Shown: positions 33,144-40,248 of the stretch, in pieces
Position numbering within the stretch: the first letter of the stretch is position 1
Layout of the letters: every line of letters begins with the position of its first letter
NCBI GenBank assembly: GCA_963765955.1
Contig: CAVXYA010000009.1
Span: 496,001 to 560,000 of the forward strand
DNA from: JAXDMK01 sp963765955
GTDB lineage: Bacteria > Actinomycetota > Acidimicrobiia > Acidimicrobiales > AC-14
Direction: 5' to 3'
Length of the DNA stretch: 64,000 bases
The notes under the pieces: model-generated
Told to the model about the DNA's origin: nothing
The model's database searches: none
The model's input: the letters and a program-made list of their open reading frames with translations, nothing else
Program-made: the position numbers and the translations under genes

Positions 33144-34037
33144 CTAACCGGCCACGAGCAGGGACGGGGACAACGACTCCCGGGCGGGCGGCAGGGCGGA
33201 CCGGGTCCGGGCCCGCCGGTGCAGGGCCGAGCTCACCGCGAAGGCGGCGGGACCGAAGAAGACCTGGGCCGGCACGACGATCCCGGCCGCGCCCTGGTCG
33301 AACTGGTTGATCACGAAGGGGGCGAAGCTGGGCGCCAGGGCGCCGAACACGAAGATGGTGGCAAACGCCGACACGGCACCACGCTTCCCGAAGCCCTTGT
33401 AGGCGGCGGCCGTGAACAGGCCGTAGACCAGCAGGTCGCCCAGGCCGATGTTGGCGCTGAAGCCCCCGCTGGCCCAGCCAATGGAGGCGTTGAGGGGGCG
33501 ACCCTCGAAGGCCATGGCCAGCTGCGGCGTGAGCGGGATCACCAGGCTGAAGAACAGGTCGTACACCGCGAGGAACACCGCGAACCACGCCACCTGGTGC
33601 AGCCGCAGCCCGCCCTGGACGTACAGGTTGGAGATGCTCATGGCCGCGATCAGCATGATCGTGCTGGTGAGCAGCCAGTAGAGCTTCAGCCCCATGGTGG
33701 TGCCGAGCAGGGAGTAGGTCACCATGATCTCGCCACCGATGAGGGTGGGGATGAGGACCCGGCGGTAGCGGGCGGCGAGCAGCGGCCGCAGGCCGATCCC
33801 CAGCGCGGAGGAGAACGTGAGCACCAGGAACCCGGTGAGCAGGGTCTGGGGCAGGGCCAGGTACAGGATCGGCAGGAGCACGATGAAGAACGAGAGCAGG
33901 ACGACGTCGCGTGAGTTGAAGGTGCCGATGGCGGGCCGCTCGAGGCGGACGCGGCGGTAGTAGAGGAGGGCGGCGAGGGCGGTGCCGAGCGATCCGGCGG
34001 TCACCACCGCAGCCTGGAACAGGGTCTGGGGGAGCAT
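33144..34037 (-). CDS. Membrane protein with presenilin/SPP-type YD and GxGD motifs (candidate intramembrane aspartyl protease)
   Basis: A 297-residue protein with about eight or nine membrane helices. Helix starting near 148 contains AVYD (Tyr159-Asp160). The helix starting near 195 contains NIGLGD (198-GLGD-201) followed by LLVYGLF. The last helix contains VVPAQVF (Pro256-Ala257). In presenilin and signal peptide peptidase (A22 family) catalysis uses the YD and GxGD aspartates, with a PAL motif in the last helix. The D-D spacing of 41 and D-to-PA spacing of 55 resemble SPP. PAL is PAQ here, so the case is good but not proved. It starts one base after the stop of the adenylating-enzyme gene and lies in the operon with a 30-residue peptide, a possible substrate. 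Confidence 0.7.
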   Translation of the reverse strand: MLPQTLFQAAVVTAGSLGTALAALLYYRRVRLERPAIGTFNSRDVVLLSFFIVLLPILYLALPQTLLTGFLVLTFSSALGIGLRPLLAARYRRVLIPTLIGGEIMVTYSLLGTTMGLKLYWLLTSTIMLIAAMSISNLYVQGGLRLHQVAWFAVFLAVYDLFFSLVIPLTPQLAMAFEGRPLNASIGWASGGFSANIGLGDLLVYGLFTAAAYKGFGKRGAVSAFATIFVFGALAPSFAPFVINQFDQGAAGIVVPAQVFFGPAAFAVSSALHRRARTRSALPPARESLSPSLLVAG

Positions 34038-34038
34038 G

Positions 34039-35466
34039 TCAGTTCCTTCCCGCGAAGGTGGTCTCGAGGAGGTCGGCCCGCAGCGGGCGGAGCCGGGAGG
34101 CGTGGCTGTCGTCGACGATCGTGGCCACGTCGAGGTCGAGGCCGAGCTCGGCGAACCGGTCACGGACATCGCCGGCGGACGTCGAGTCGTGCACCGACCG
34201 GGGGAGGCGGAGCTGTAGCTGCGTCCCCTTGAGCTCGACGCCGAAGCGGGCCGGCCAGGGTTGGGCGGGCAGGCCCTCGACCACCTCGACCAGGTCGCGC
34301 CCGGTGACGACGCGTTCGCCGAGTCGCAGCAGGTGGTCGGCCTTGCCGAGGATCCGCGACGTACCCGGCACGCCGGCCAGCTCGCAGGTGAGAGCCACAT
34401 CGGGCAGGCGGCGGACGACGTCGCGGGTGTCGTAGCGGAGCACCGGCATGCACTCCCGGTACGGGTAGTAGGGCGTGATCACCACCGATCCCAGCTCGCC
34501 GGGCGCCGCCGGCTCGCCTGTCTCCAGGTCGATCACCTCGACGAAGCCGGCGTTCAGGTCGTGGTGGAGGTGGCCCTGGTCGCAGACCCGTCCGCTCACC
34601 GGGAGGACCTCGGTCATGCCGAAGGTGTCGTTCACCACGGTCGGTCCGAAGGTCTCCCTGGCGGCCGCGGAAAGGGTCGACGACAGGACCTCGCCGCCGC
34701 AGTCGATGCGCCGCAGTCGGAAGTCGGCCGGGCCCAGGCCTCGGCGGCGGGCGGCCACGACCAGCTGGGCCAGGTAGCTCGGGTAGGTGGCGAGCAGGGT
34801 GGGGGCATCGTCGCCTCCGCGGAGGAGGCCGTCGAGGCTCTCGTCGACCGGCACCACGCCCAGCATGCGGGACCGGGCCCCCACCAGCCGGCATACGGTG
34901 AGGTTCTGCTGGACCGCAGCCGTGGCCCGGGAGCTGATGTTGATCTGCATGCTGTCGTCGGGGCCGATCTCGCCCCGCAGCAGCCCGCTCAGGGCGGCGA
35001 TGGCGGGCCACAGCTCGATCTCGTAGCGGGAAAGCCACACCTCGGCCGGGCGGCCGGTTGTGCCCGTGGTGCGGGTGCTCACGTAGGGCTTGGAGCCTCG
35101 GGCGATGAAGTCGGCCTGGCGGGCGACGAGATCGCGCTTGAGGGTGACGGGCAGCCGGGGCATGGCGTCGGGGGTCAGATCATCGGCCCGGACGCCGGAG
35201 GAGGCGAAGGTGTCGGCGTAGAAGGGGGAGACCCGCTCCAGCCGCTTGGCCGTGCGGCGCAAGGCCCGGGTCTGGAAGTCGTGGCGGGCCTCGGGCTCGG
35301 CGAAGGGGCCGTCCAGCAGCTGCTGGACGTCGTCGCCCGGAGCCCCGAAGGCGGCCAGCGTCTCGAGCGCGTCCTCGATGAGGCGCTCGACGTTGCGGGG
35401 ACTGATGGGCCGTCCCCAGACCATCGAGATCGCCATCCTCACTTGGCGAATTCCGGTCTCGAACAT
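34039..35466 (-). CDS. PaaK/CapK-like adenylate-forming enzyme
   Basis: A 475-residue ANL-superfamily protein of the phenylacetate-CoA ligase-like type. The P-loop TTGTTGRP (133-140) is intact. The A5-type motif NDTFGMTE and A7-type RYDTRDVVRR follow, then the C-terminal subdomain with a hinge after LRLGERVV. It should activate a carboxylate as acyl-AMP and may pass it to CoA, an amine or another acceptor. ATG at 35466 has GAGGAG upstream; a longer reading to 35499 lacks support. It lies between the 30-residue peptide gene and the presenilin-like gene. No carrier protein is nearby, and the substrate is unknown. Confidence 0.85.
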   Translation of the reverse strand: MFETGIRQVRMAISMVWGRPISPRNVERLIEDALETLAAFGAPGDDVQQLLDGPFAEPEARHDFQTRALRRTAKRLERVSPFYADTFASSGVRADDLTPDAMPRLPVTLKRDLVARQADFIARGSKPYVSTRTTGTTGRPAEVWLSRYEIELWPAIAALSGLLRGEIGPDDSMQINISSRATAAVQQNLTVCRLVGARSRMLGVVPVDESLDGLLRGGDDAPTLLATYPSYLAQLVVAARRRGLGPADFRLRRIDCGGEVLSSTLSAAARETFGPTVVNDTFGMTEVLPVSGRVCDQGHLHHDLNAGFVEVIDLETGEPAAPGELGSVVITPYYPYRECMPVLRYDTRDVVRRLPDVALTCELAGVPGTSRILGKADHLLRLGERVVTGRDLVEVVEGLPAQPWPARFGVELKGTQLQLRLPRSVHDSTSAGDVRDRFAELGLDLDVATIVDDSHASRLRPLRADLLETTFAGRN

Positions 35467-35528
35467 TCGGTGCTCCTCGGCAATCGGTGGTGTCGGCATT
35501 CAGTGAGTGCGAGTCGACGGGGGTGGAC

Positions 35529-35596
35529 CCGGCAGGGCCCGGAAAGCGTCCCGAGGGTGCGGCTGGTCTCCCGGGACCCCCGCCAGACCCTGCCGG
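35529..35596 (-). ncRNA. Structured RNA spacer between peptide and adenylating-enzyme genes
   Basis: CCGGCAGGG (35529-35537) pairs with CCCTGCCGG (35588-35596). The enclosed 50 bases hold two smaller alternative stems (GGTCT/AGACC and GTCCCG/CGGGAC), giving a branched fold. The position just after a short peptide gene suggests partial termination or processing that makes more peptide than enzyme message. Confidence 0.4.
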
Positions 35597-35604
35597 TGGG
35601 GATC

Positions 35605-35697
35605 TCAGGAACCGCCCACACAGGCGGCGAAGAGCACCGCGGTAAGCGAACCGACGGCGTAGCGAACGTGCTTGAAGCTACGGATGATCTGGGTCAT
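35605..35697 (-). CDS. 30-residue peptide with C-terminal hydrophobic segment
   Basis: The ATG at 35697 has a strong GGGAGGTG ribosome-binding site. The peptide has a polar/basic half (MTQIIRSFKHVRYAVGS) and a hydrophobic half ending LFAACVGGS. The LFAAC stretch resembles a lipobox or membrane-embedded cleavage site, leaving a short CVGGS tail. It is the first gene of the operon with the adenylating enzyme and presenilin-like protein, after the dppF terminator. No known family was recognised. Precursor of a processed signal or modified peptide is a hypothesis from size, context and sequence. Confidence 0.65.
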   Translation of the reverse strand: MTQIIRSFKHVRYAVGSLTAVLFAACVGGS

Positions 35698-35771
35698 GGT
35701 GTGCACCTCCCTTGCTCAGTCGTTGTCGAAAAGAGCAGCCAGGGCGCCCGGAAATACGGGAAAAGTCGTGC

Positions 35772-35789
35772 CCGCCGGGGCCCCGGCGG
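35772..35789 (-). terminator. Terminator after the oligopeptide ABC operon
   Basis: CCGCCGGGG is followed by its exact reverse complement CCCCGGCGG, with TTTT a few bases downstream on the minus strand, just after the dppF stop. Confidence 0.55.
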
Positions 35790-35792
35790 CGA

Positions 35793-37079
35793 TTACGGCG
35801 CCGGTGCGGAGGCGTCGGTGACGCCGTGCAGGTGGCAGGCGACGAGCCGTTGCTCGACGAGCTGCAGCGCCGGCTCCGGTCCCGGCTGGAGGCGCACCTC
35901 GACCCGGGGCCCGTCGCTCTCGATGGCCGAGATCGCGGACAGGACCCGGTGGGCCCGCTCGTCCCGCAGCCGGCCGAGCAGCCCGGCCAAGGTCTCGCCG
36001 CCGCGAGGAAAGACGACCACCTCGCGGGACACCTCGACGTCGTCCAGCCGGCCGATCAGGCCGCACTCGGCCTCGAAGGCGACGGGGTCGGTCCAGCGCT
36101 CCTCGAGGGCCACCAGCAGGTCCCGGCCCTCCCACCCGCAGGGGGCGAAGGCGTCGGGGCAGCGGGGATGGAAGCGGCACCCGCCGGGCGGGTCGATGGC
36201 GTCCGGCACGTCCCCCGACGGCAGGCGCCGCTCCTCGAGGCGCTGCCGGGGGTCGGGCGAGGGGACGGCCTCGAGCAGGGCCCGGGTGTACGGGTGCTGG
36301 GGGGCGGCGTAGATGGCCGGCGCGGCACCGGTCTCCACCACCTTGCCCAGGTAGAGGATGGCGATGCGGTCGCAGACGAACTTGGCCGTGGCCAGGTCGT
36401 GGGTGATGAAGACGTAGGTGAGGCCGAGCTCCCGCTTGAGGTCGAGCAGCAGCTCCAGGATCTTGGCCCGCACGCTCATGTCGAGCATCGCCACCGGCTC
36501 GTCGGCGACCACCAGCTCGGGCCGGGTGACGAGGGCCCGGGCGATGACCACCCGCTGCTTCTGCCCCCCCGACAGGTCCTCGGGGTAGCGGTCGAGGAAC
36601 GCCGCCGCGGGGGAGATCCCCACCCGTTCGAGCATGTCGGCGGCCTGGCCGCGGGCGTCGGCCCGGTCGGTGGCCAGGCCGTGTACCCGCAGCGGGTGGG
36701 CCACCGCGTCCCCCACCGTCATGGCCGGGTTCAGTGCCGCGTGGGGATCCTGGAATACGGGCTGCATCCGCCGGCGGAGGGGGCGCAGCTCGGACTCCGT
36801 CAGGTGGCTGATGTCGTTACCGGCGAACTCCACCGTGCCCGCCGCCGGCTCGACCAGTCGCAGCATGGTGCGCCCGAGCGTCGTCTTGCCGCTGCCGCTC
36901 TCGCCCACCAGTCCAAAGATCTCCCCCCGATAGACCTCCAGGTCGACTCCGTCCACCGCTCGCACCCAGGCCGACGGCCGACCCACGAGCGACCCCAGGA
37001 ACCCGCCCCGCACCGGGAACCGGGTGGAGACCCCCCGCAGCCGGAGCAGCGGCTCGGGACTCACTGGAGGCCCAGTCAT
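35793..37079 (-). CDS. dppF: Oligopeptide/dipeptide ABC transporter ATP-binding protein (DppF-like)
   Basis: A 428-residue ATPase: Walker A GLVGESGSGKTTLGR, signature LSGGQKQRVVIARAL, Walker B ELVVADEPVAMLDMS and the OppF-type C-terminal cysteine motif GCRFHPRCPDAFAPC (iron-sulfur or zinc site). It extends about 100 residues beyond the usual end with a variable beta region. The start ATG overlaps the dppD stop (ATGA). It is the last gene of the peptide-uptake operon. Substrate specificity (peptides, nickel or others) is set by the binding protein at 40249. Confidence 0.9.
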   Translation of the reverse strand: MTGPPVSPEPLLRLRGVSTRFPVRGGFLGSLVGRPSAWVRAVDGVDLEVYRGEIFGLVGESGSGKTTLGRTMLRLVEPAAGTVEFAGNDISHLTESELRPLRRRMQPVFQDPHAALNPAMTVGDAVAHPLRVHGLATDRADARGQAADMLERVGISPAAAFLDRYPEDLSGGQKQRVVIARALVTRPELVVADEPVAMLDMSVRAKILELLLDLKRELGLTYVFITHDLATAKFVCDRIAILYLGKVVETGAAPAIYAAPQHPYTRALLEAVPSPDPRQRLEERRLPSGDVPDAIDPPGGCRFHPRCPDAFAPCGWEGRDLLVALEERWTDPVAFEAECGLIGRLDDVEVSREVVVFPRGGETLAGLLGRLRDERAHRVLSAISAIESDGPRVEVRLQPGPEPALQLVEQRLVACHLHGVTDASAPAP

Positions 37080-38312
37080 TCGAGCGTCGCCTCGAGCACG
37101 GGGTCGTCGAGCTTCTCCCGGCGGCCGGCCGGCACCCAGCGCTGGTTGGGATGGCGGGTATCGGCGCCGGGATAGAGGTGGCACGCGACCCGGGTGCCGT
37201 CGTCGGTGGCGGCCAGGACCGGCGTCTGCTCGTGGCAGGCGGCCATGGCGAACGGGCACCGTTCCGCGAAACGGCACCCGGTGGGGGGCTCGAGCAGGTC
37301 GGGCGGGGAGCCGGGGATCGACGACAGGCGCTCGGTGTCGAGGCTGATCACGCTGGCCAGCAGCCCCTGGGTGTACGGGTGCCGGGGCGCCGAGAACACG
37401 GGGCCGACCGCGCCCTCCTCCACGATCTGGCCGGCGTACATGACGGCCAGCCGGTCGCACGTCTGGGCCACGATCCCGAGGTTGTGGGTGATGAGGACCA
37501 GGGCCATGTCGGAACCCCGCCGCAGGCCGTCGAGGATCTCCAGGATCTGGGCCTCGACGATGACGTCGAGGCTGGTGGTGGGCTCGTCGGCCACCAGCAC
37601 CGCCGGCCCCAGCACCAGCCCGAGGGCGATCATGATCCGCTGGCGCATGCCGCCGGAGAACTCGTGGGGGTAGTTGCGGGCCCGGGTCGGGGGGATGCGC
37701 ATGGCGGCCAGGGCGGTGGCCGCCATGGTGCGGGCCTCGGCCCGGGAGACGTCGGGCCGGTGGGCCCGGATCGTCTCCACGAAGTGGGCCTCGACCCGCT
37801 GCAGGGGGTCGAGGCGCGTCATCGGCTCCTGGAAGATGAGCGCGATCCGCTCGCCCCGCGCCAGGCGCCGCTCGGTCGGCCCTAGCGTCGAGAGGTCGAC
37901 ACCGCCCACCACCACCCGGCCGGAGGCGGTGGCGCCCGGCGGGGAGGATGCCCATCATCCCCCGGCCGAGGGTCGACTTCCCGCACCCGCTCTCGCCCAC
38001 CAGGCCCAGGCTCTCACCCCGCCTGAGATCGAGGCTCACCCCGTCCACCGCCACTATCGCGCCGCGGGCCGAGGCGTACGTCACCCGGAGGTCCCGGACC
38101 GACATCGCCAACTCGACAGGCGCGGTCTCGGCGGGTGGGGCGGGAGCGGTCGCCTGGGCATCGGGGGGCGGTGCGATGTCGGTGGCCGTCAACGGCTCGG
38201 AGTCGGTGACCGTGAGGACGGGGTCCTCCACCATTGCGATCGCCGGCGGTTCGACGGCGACGGCGGTCGCCTCCACGACCATCGCCCCCGGCGCCACCCC
38301 TCCCACCCCCAC
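37076..38312 (-). CDS. dppD: Oligopeptide ABC transporter ATP-binding protein (DppD-like), frameshifted; possibly fused to DppC
   Basis: The ATPase opens MSVRDLRVTYASARGAIV (ATG at 38105) with Walker A GLVGESGCGKSTLG. It breaks near 37937: ILPAG continues as ATASGRVVVGGVDLSTLGP when one G of GGGCGCC is skipped. The remainder is intact, with FSGGMRQRIMIALGL, VLVADEPTTSLD and GCRFAERCPFAMAAC. Upstream of the Met the frame stays open through a Pro/Ala/Thr linker into the DppC coding frame (once that is corrected), with no stop. The product may therefore be a single permease-ATPase polypeptide, an arrangement known in actinobacteria. Confidence 0.8.
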
Positions 38313-39195
38313 CCCCCGGCGCCGCAGCAGGGGGTTGACGATGTCGTTGATCCCCTCGCCCGAGCAGGGTCAGGCCCGTCACCAGGGCGAGGATGAACAG
38401 CCCCGGGAACAGCGACGTCCACCAGAAGCCGTTGGCCACGTCGCCGATGGCCCGGGAGATGTCGTAGCCCCACTCGGCGGCGGGGATGGGGACGCCGTAG
38501 CCGAGGAAGCCGAGGGCGGCGAGGGTGAGGATGGCGTCGGCCGCGTTGACGGTGAAGATCACCGGCACCGACTGGACGACGTTGAACAGCACGTAGCGGC
38601 CGACGATCGTGCGGCGGTGGGCGCCCATGGCCCGCGCCGCCTCGACGAAGGTCTCCTCCCGGACGGCCAGGGTGTGGTTGCGCACGACCCGGAAGTACTG
38701 GGGGATGTAGATGACGGAGATCGACACGGCCGCCGCCGGCACCCCCTGGCCGACGAACCGGGCCAGGGCGAAGGCGGCCACGATGGCCAGCAGGAGGCTG
38801 GGGAAGGCGTACATGGCGTCCATGAGGAGCACCAGGACGCGGTCGAGGCGCCGCCCCGTGTAGCCCGCGATCAGCCCCAGCGGGACCCCCAGCACCATCG
38901 CCAGCGCGGTCGACAGGATCACCACCTGGAACGCCAGGCGGGTGCCGAACACGACCCGGGAGAAGACGTCGTAGCGCAGGTTGGTGGTGCCGAACCAGTG
39001 GTCGGCGCCGGGCCGCCCGAGCTGCGGCAGGTCCCGGTACTCCGCCTCCCCGTAGGGGGCCACGACCGGCGCCAGCACGGCCATCACCAGGAACACACCC
39101 GTGATCACCCCGCCCGCGACCAGCAACCGGCGGGCGGTGGGATGCGTCGTCCGCCACAGCCGCTTCAGCCGGTCGACCCGGCGCCCGCCACTCAC
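38014..39195 (-). CDS. dppC: Oligopeptide ABC transporter permease (DppC-like), C-terminus frameshifted
   Basis: A permease with about six helices and the EAARAMGAHRRTIVGRYVL coupling motif. GTG at 39195 overlaps the dppB stop (GTGA). Near 38360 LTLLG should continue EGINDIVNPLLRRRG, the invariant family ending, but an extra G in GGGCGAGG throws the frame off, so the literal frame runs on to 38014. After correction no stop separates it from the ATPase at 38105. It forms the translocation pore with DppB. Confidence 0.85.
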   Translation of the reverse strand: MSGGRRVDRLKRLWRTTHPTARRLLVAGGVITGVFLVMAVLAPVVAPYGEAEYRDLPQLGRPGADHWFGTTNLRYDVFSRVVFGTRLAFQVVILSTALAMVLGVPLGLIAGYTGRRLDRVLVLLMDAMYAFPSLLLAIVAAFALARFVGQGVPAAAVSISVIYIPQYFRVVRNHTLAVREETFVEAARAMGAHRRTIVGRYVLFNVVQSVPVIFTVNAADAILTLAALGFLGYGVPIPAAEWGYDISRAIGDVANGFWWTSLFPGLFILALVTGLTLLGRGDQRHRQPPAAAPGGGGGRGGAGGDGRGGDRRRRRTAGDRNGGGPRPHGHRLRAVDGHRHRTAPRCPGDRSRPTRRDRACRVGDVGPGPPGDVRLGPRRDSGGGRGEPRSQAG

Positions 39196-40217
39196 TGGAA
39201 CCGGATCCGGGGGTCGACCCACGCCGAGACGATGTCGATGATCAGGCTCACGCCCACCACGAAGAGGGCGTAGAACGTCACCAGGCCCTGCACCGCGGTG
39301 TAGTCCCGGTTCTGGAGGAACTGGTAGAGCGACAGGCCGATCCCGGGCCAGGTGAAGGTGGCCTCGGTGAGCACCGCCCCCGACAGCAGCAGGGCGAACT
39401 GCAGCCCCACGATCGTCACCACCGGCACCAGGGCGTTGCGGAAGGCGTGGTTGAACAGCACCCGCCGCTCGCCGATGCCCCGGGCCCGGGCCGCCTCCAC
39501 GTAGTCCGACTTCAGCGTCTGGAGCATGTTGACCCGCACCAGGCGGATGAAGATGCCGCCGATCACCAGGCCCAGGGTGACCGCGGGCAGGGTGAGGTAG
39601 CGCAGGGCGCTGCCGAGGGCCTCCCAGTTCCCGCTGAGGAGGGAGTCGACCAGGTACAGGCGGGTGATCGACTCCGGCTCCTGGAAGGGGGCGATGCGCC
39701 CCCCTGTGGGCAACCACCCCAGCCGGATGGCGAACAGGAGCTGGAGCATGATCCCCAGCCAGAAGATGGGCGCCGCGTACAGGAGGATGCCCAGCAGGCG
39801 CCCGCCCACGTCGAGCACCGTGTCCCGGAAGCGGGCGGCCAGGGCCCCGACCAGCACCCCCACCCCGATGGCCACCACCATGGCTGCCAGCGTCAGCTCG
39901 AGGGTGGCCGGGAAGCGGTCGGCGATCGTCGTGCGCAGGGGTCGGTTGGTGGTGATGGCCCGCCCGAAGTCGCCCCGGCCGGCGTCGGCCAGGTACGACG
40001 TGTACTGGCGCCACAGGGGCCGGTCGAGGCCGAGGTCGTGGCGGATCTGGTCGGCCCGGGCGTCCGAGACCCGGTCGCCCAGGGTCGCCGTCACCGGGTC
40101 GCCCGGTGCCACCCGCAGCAGGACGAAGGTGACCGTCAGCAGGATGAACAGCATGGGCACGGCGAGGAGCAGCCGGGCCAGCACGTAGGCCCGGAGCGAG
40201 CCTCCCCCCGACGCCAC
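39192..40217 (-). CDS. dppB: Oligopeptide ABC transporter permease (DppB-like)
   Basis: A 341-residue permease. The N-terminal helix opens YVLARLLLAVPMLFILLTVTFVLLRVAPGDP, typical of OppB/DppB (split here: helix about 9-35). A periplasmic domain is followed by five more helices with the coupling motif EAARARGIGERRVLFNHA. It ends ISAWVDPRIRF-type. It lies 31 bases downstream of the binding-protein gene in the same operon. Confidence 0.9.
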   Translation of the reverse strand: MASGGGSLRAYVLARLLLAVPMLFILLTVTFVLLRVAPGDPVTATLGDRVSDARADQIRHDLGLDRPLWRQYTSYLADAGRGDFGRAITTNRPLRTTIADRFPATLELTLAAMVVAIGVGVLVGALAARFRDTVLDVGGRLLGILLYAAPIFWLGIMLQLLFAIRLGWLPTGGRIAPFQEPESITRLYLVDSLLSGNWEALGSALRYLTLPAVTLGLVIGGIFIRLVRVNMLQTLKSDYVEAARARGIGERRVLFNHAFRNALVPVVTIVGLQFALLLSGAVLTEATFTWPGIGLSLYQFLQNRDYTAVQGLVTFYALFVVGVSLIIDIVSAWVDPRIRFQ

Positions 40218-40248
40218 CGGTCAGGTTCTCAGCGTTGCCTGGTGCCGG

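Noticed and set aside
35793..38312. Single 839-residue protein combining both peptide-transport ATPases
   Set aside because: The middle is a shadow frame after a one-base frame change at about 37937. Two separate ATPases with their own cysteine motifs are recovered when it is corrected.
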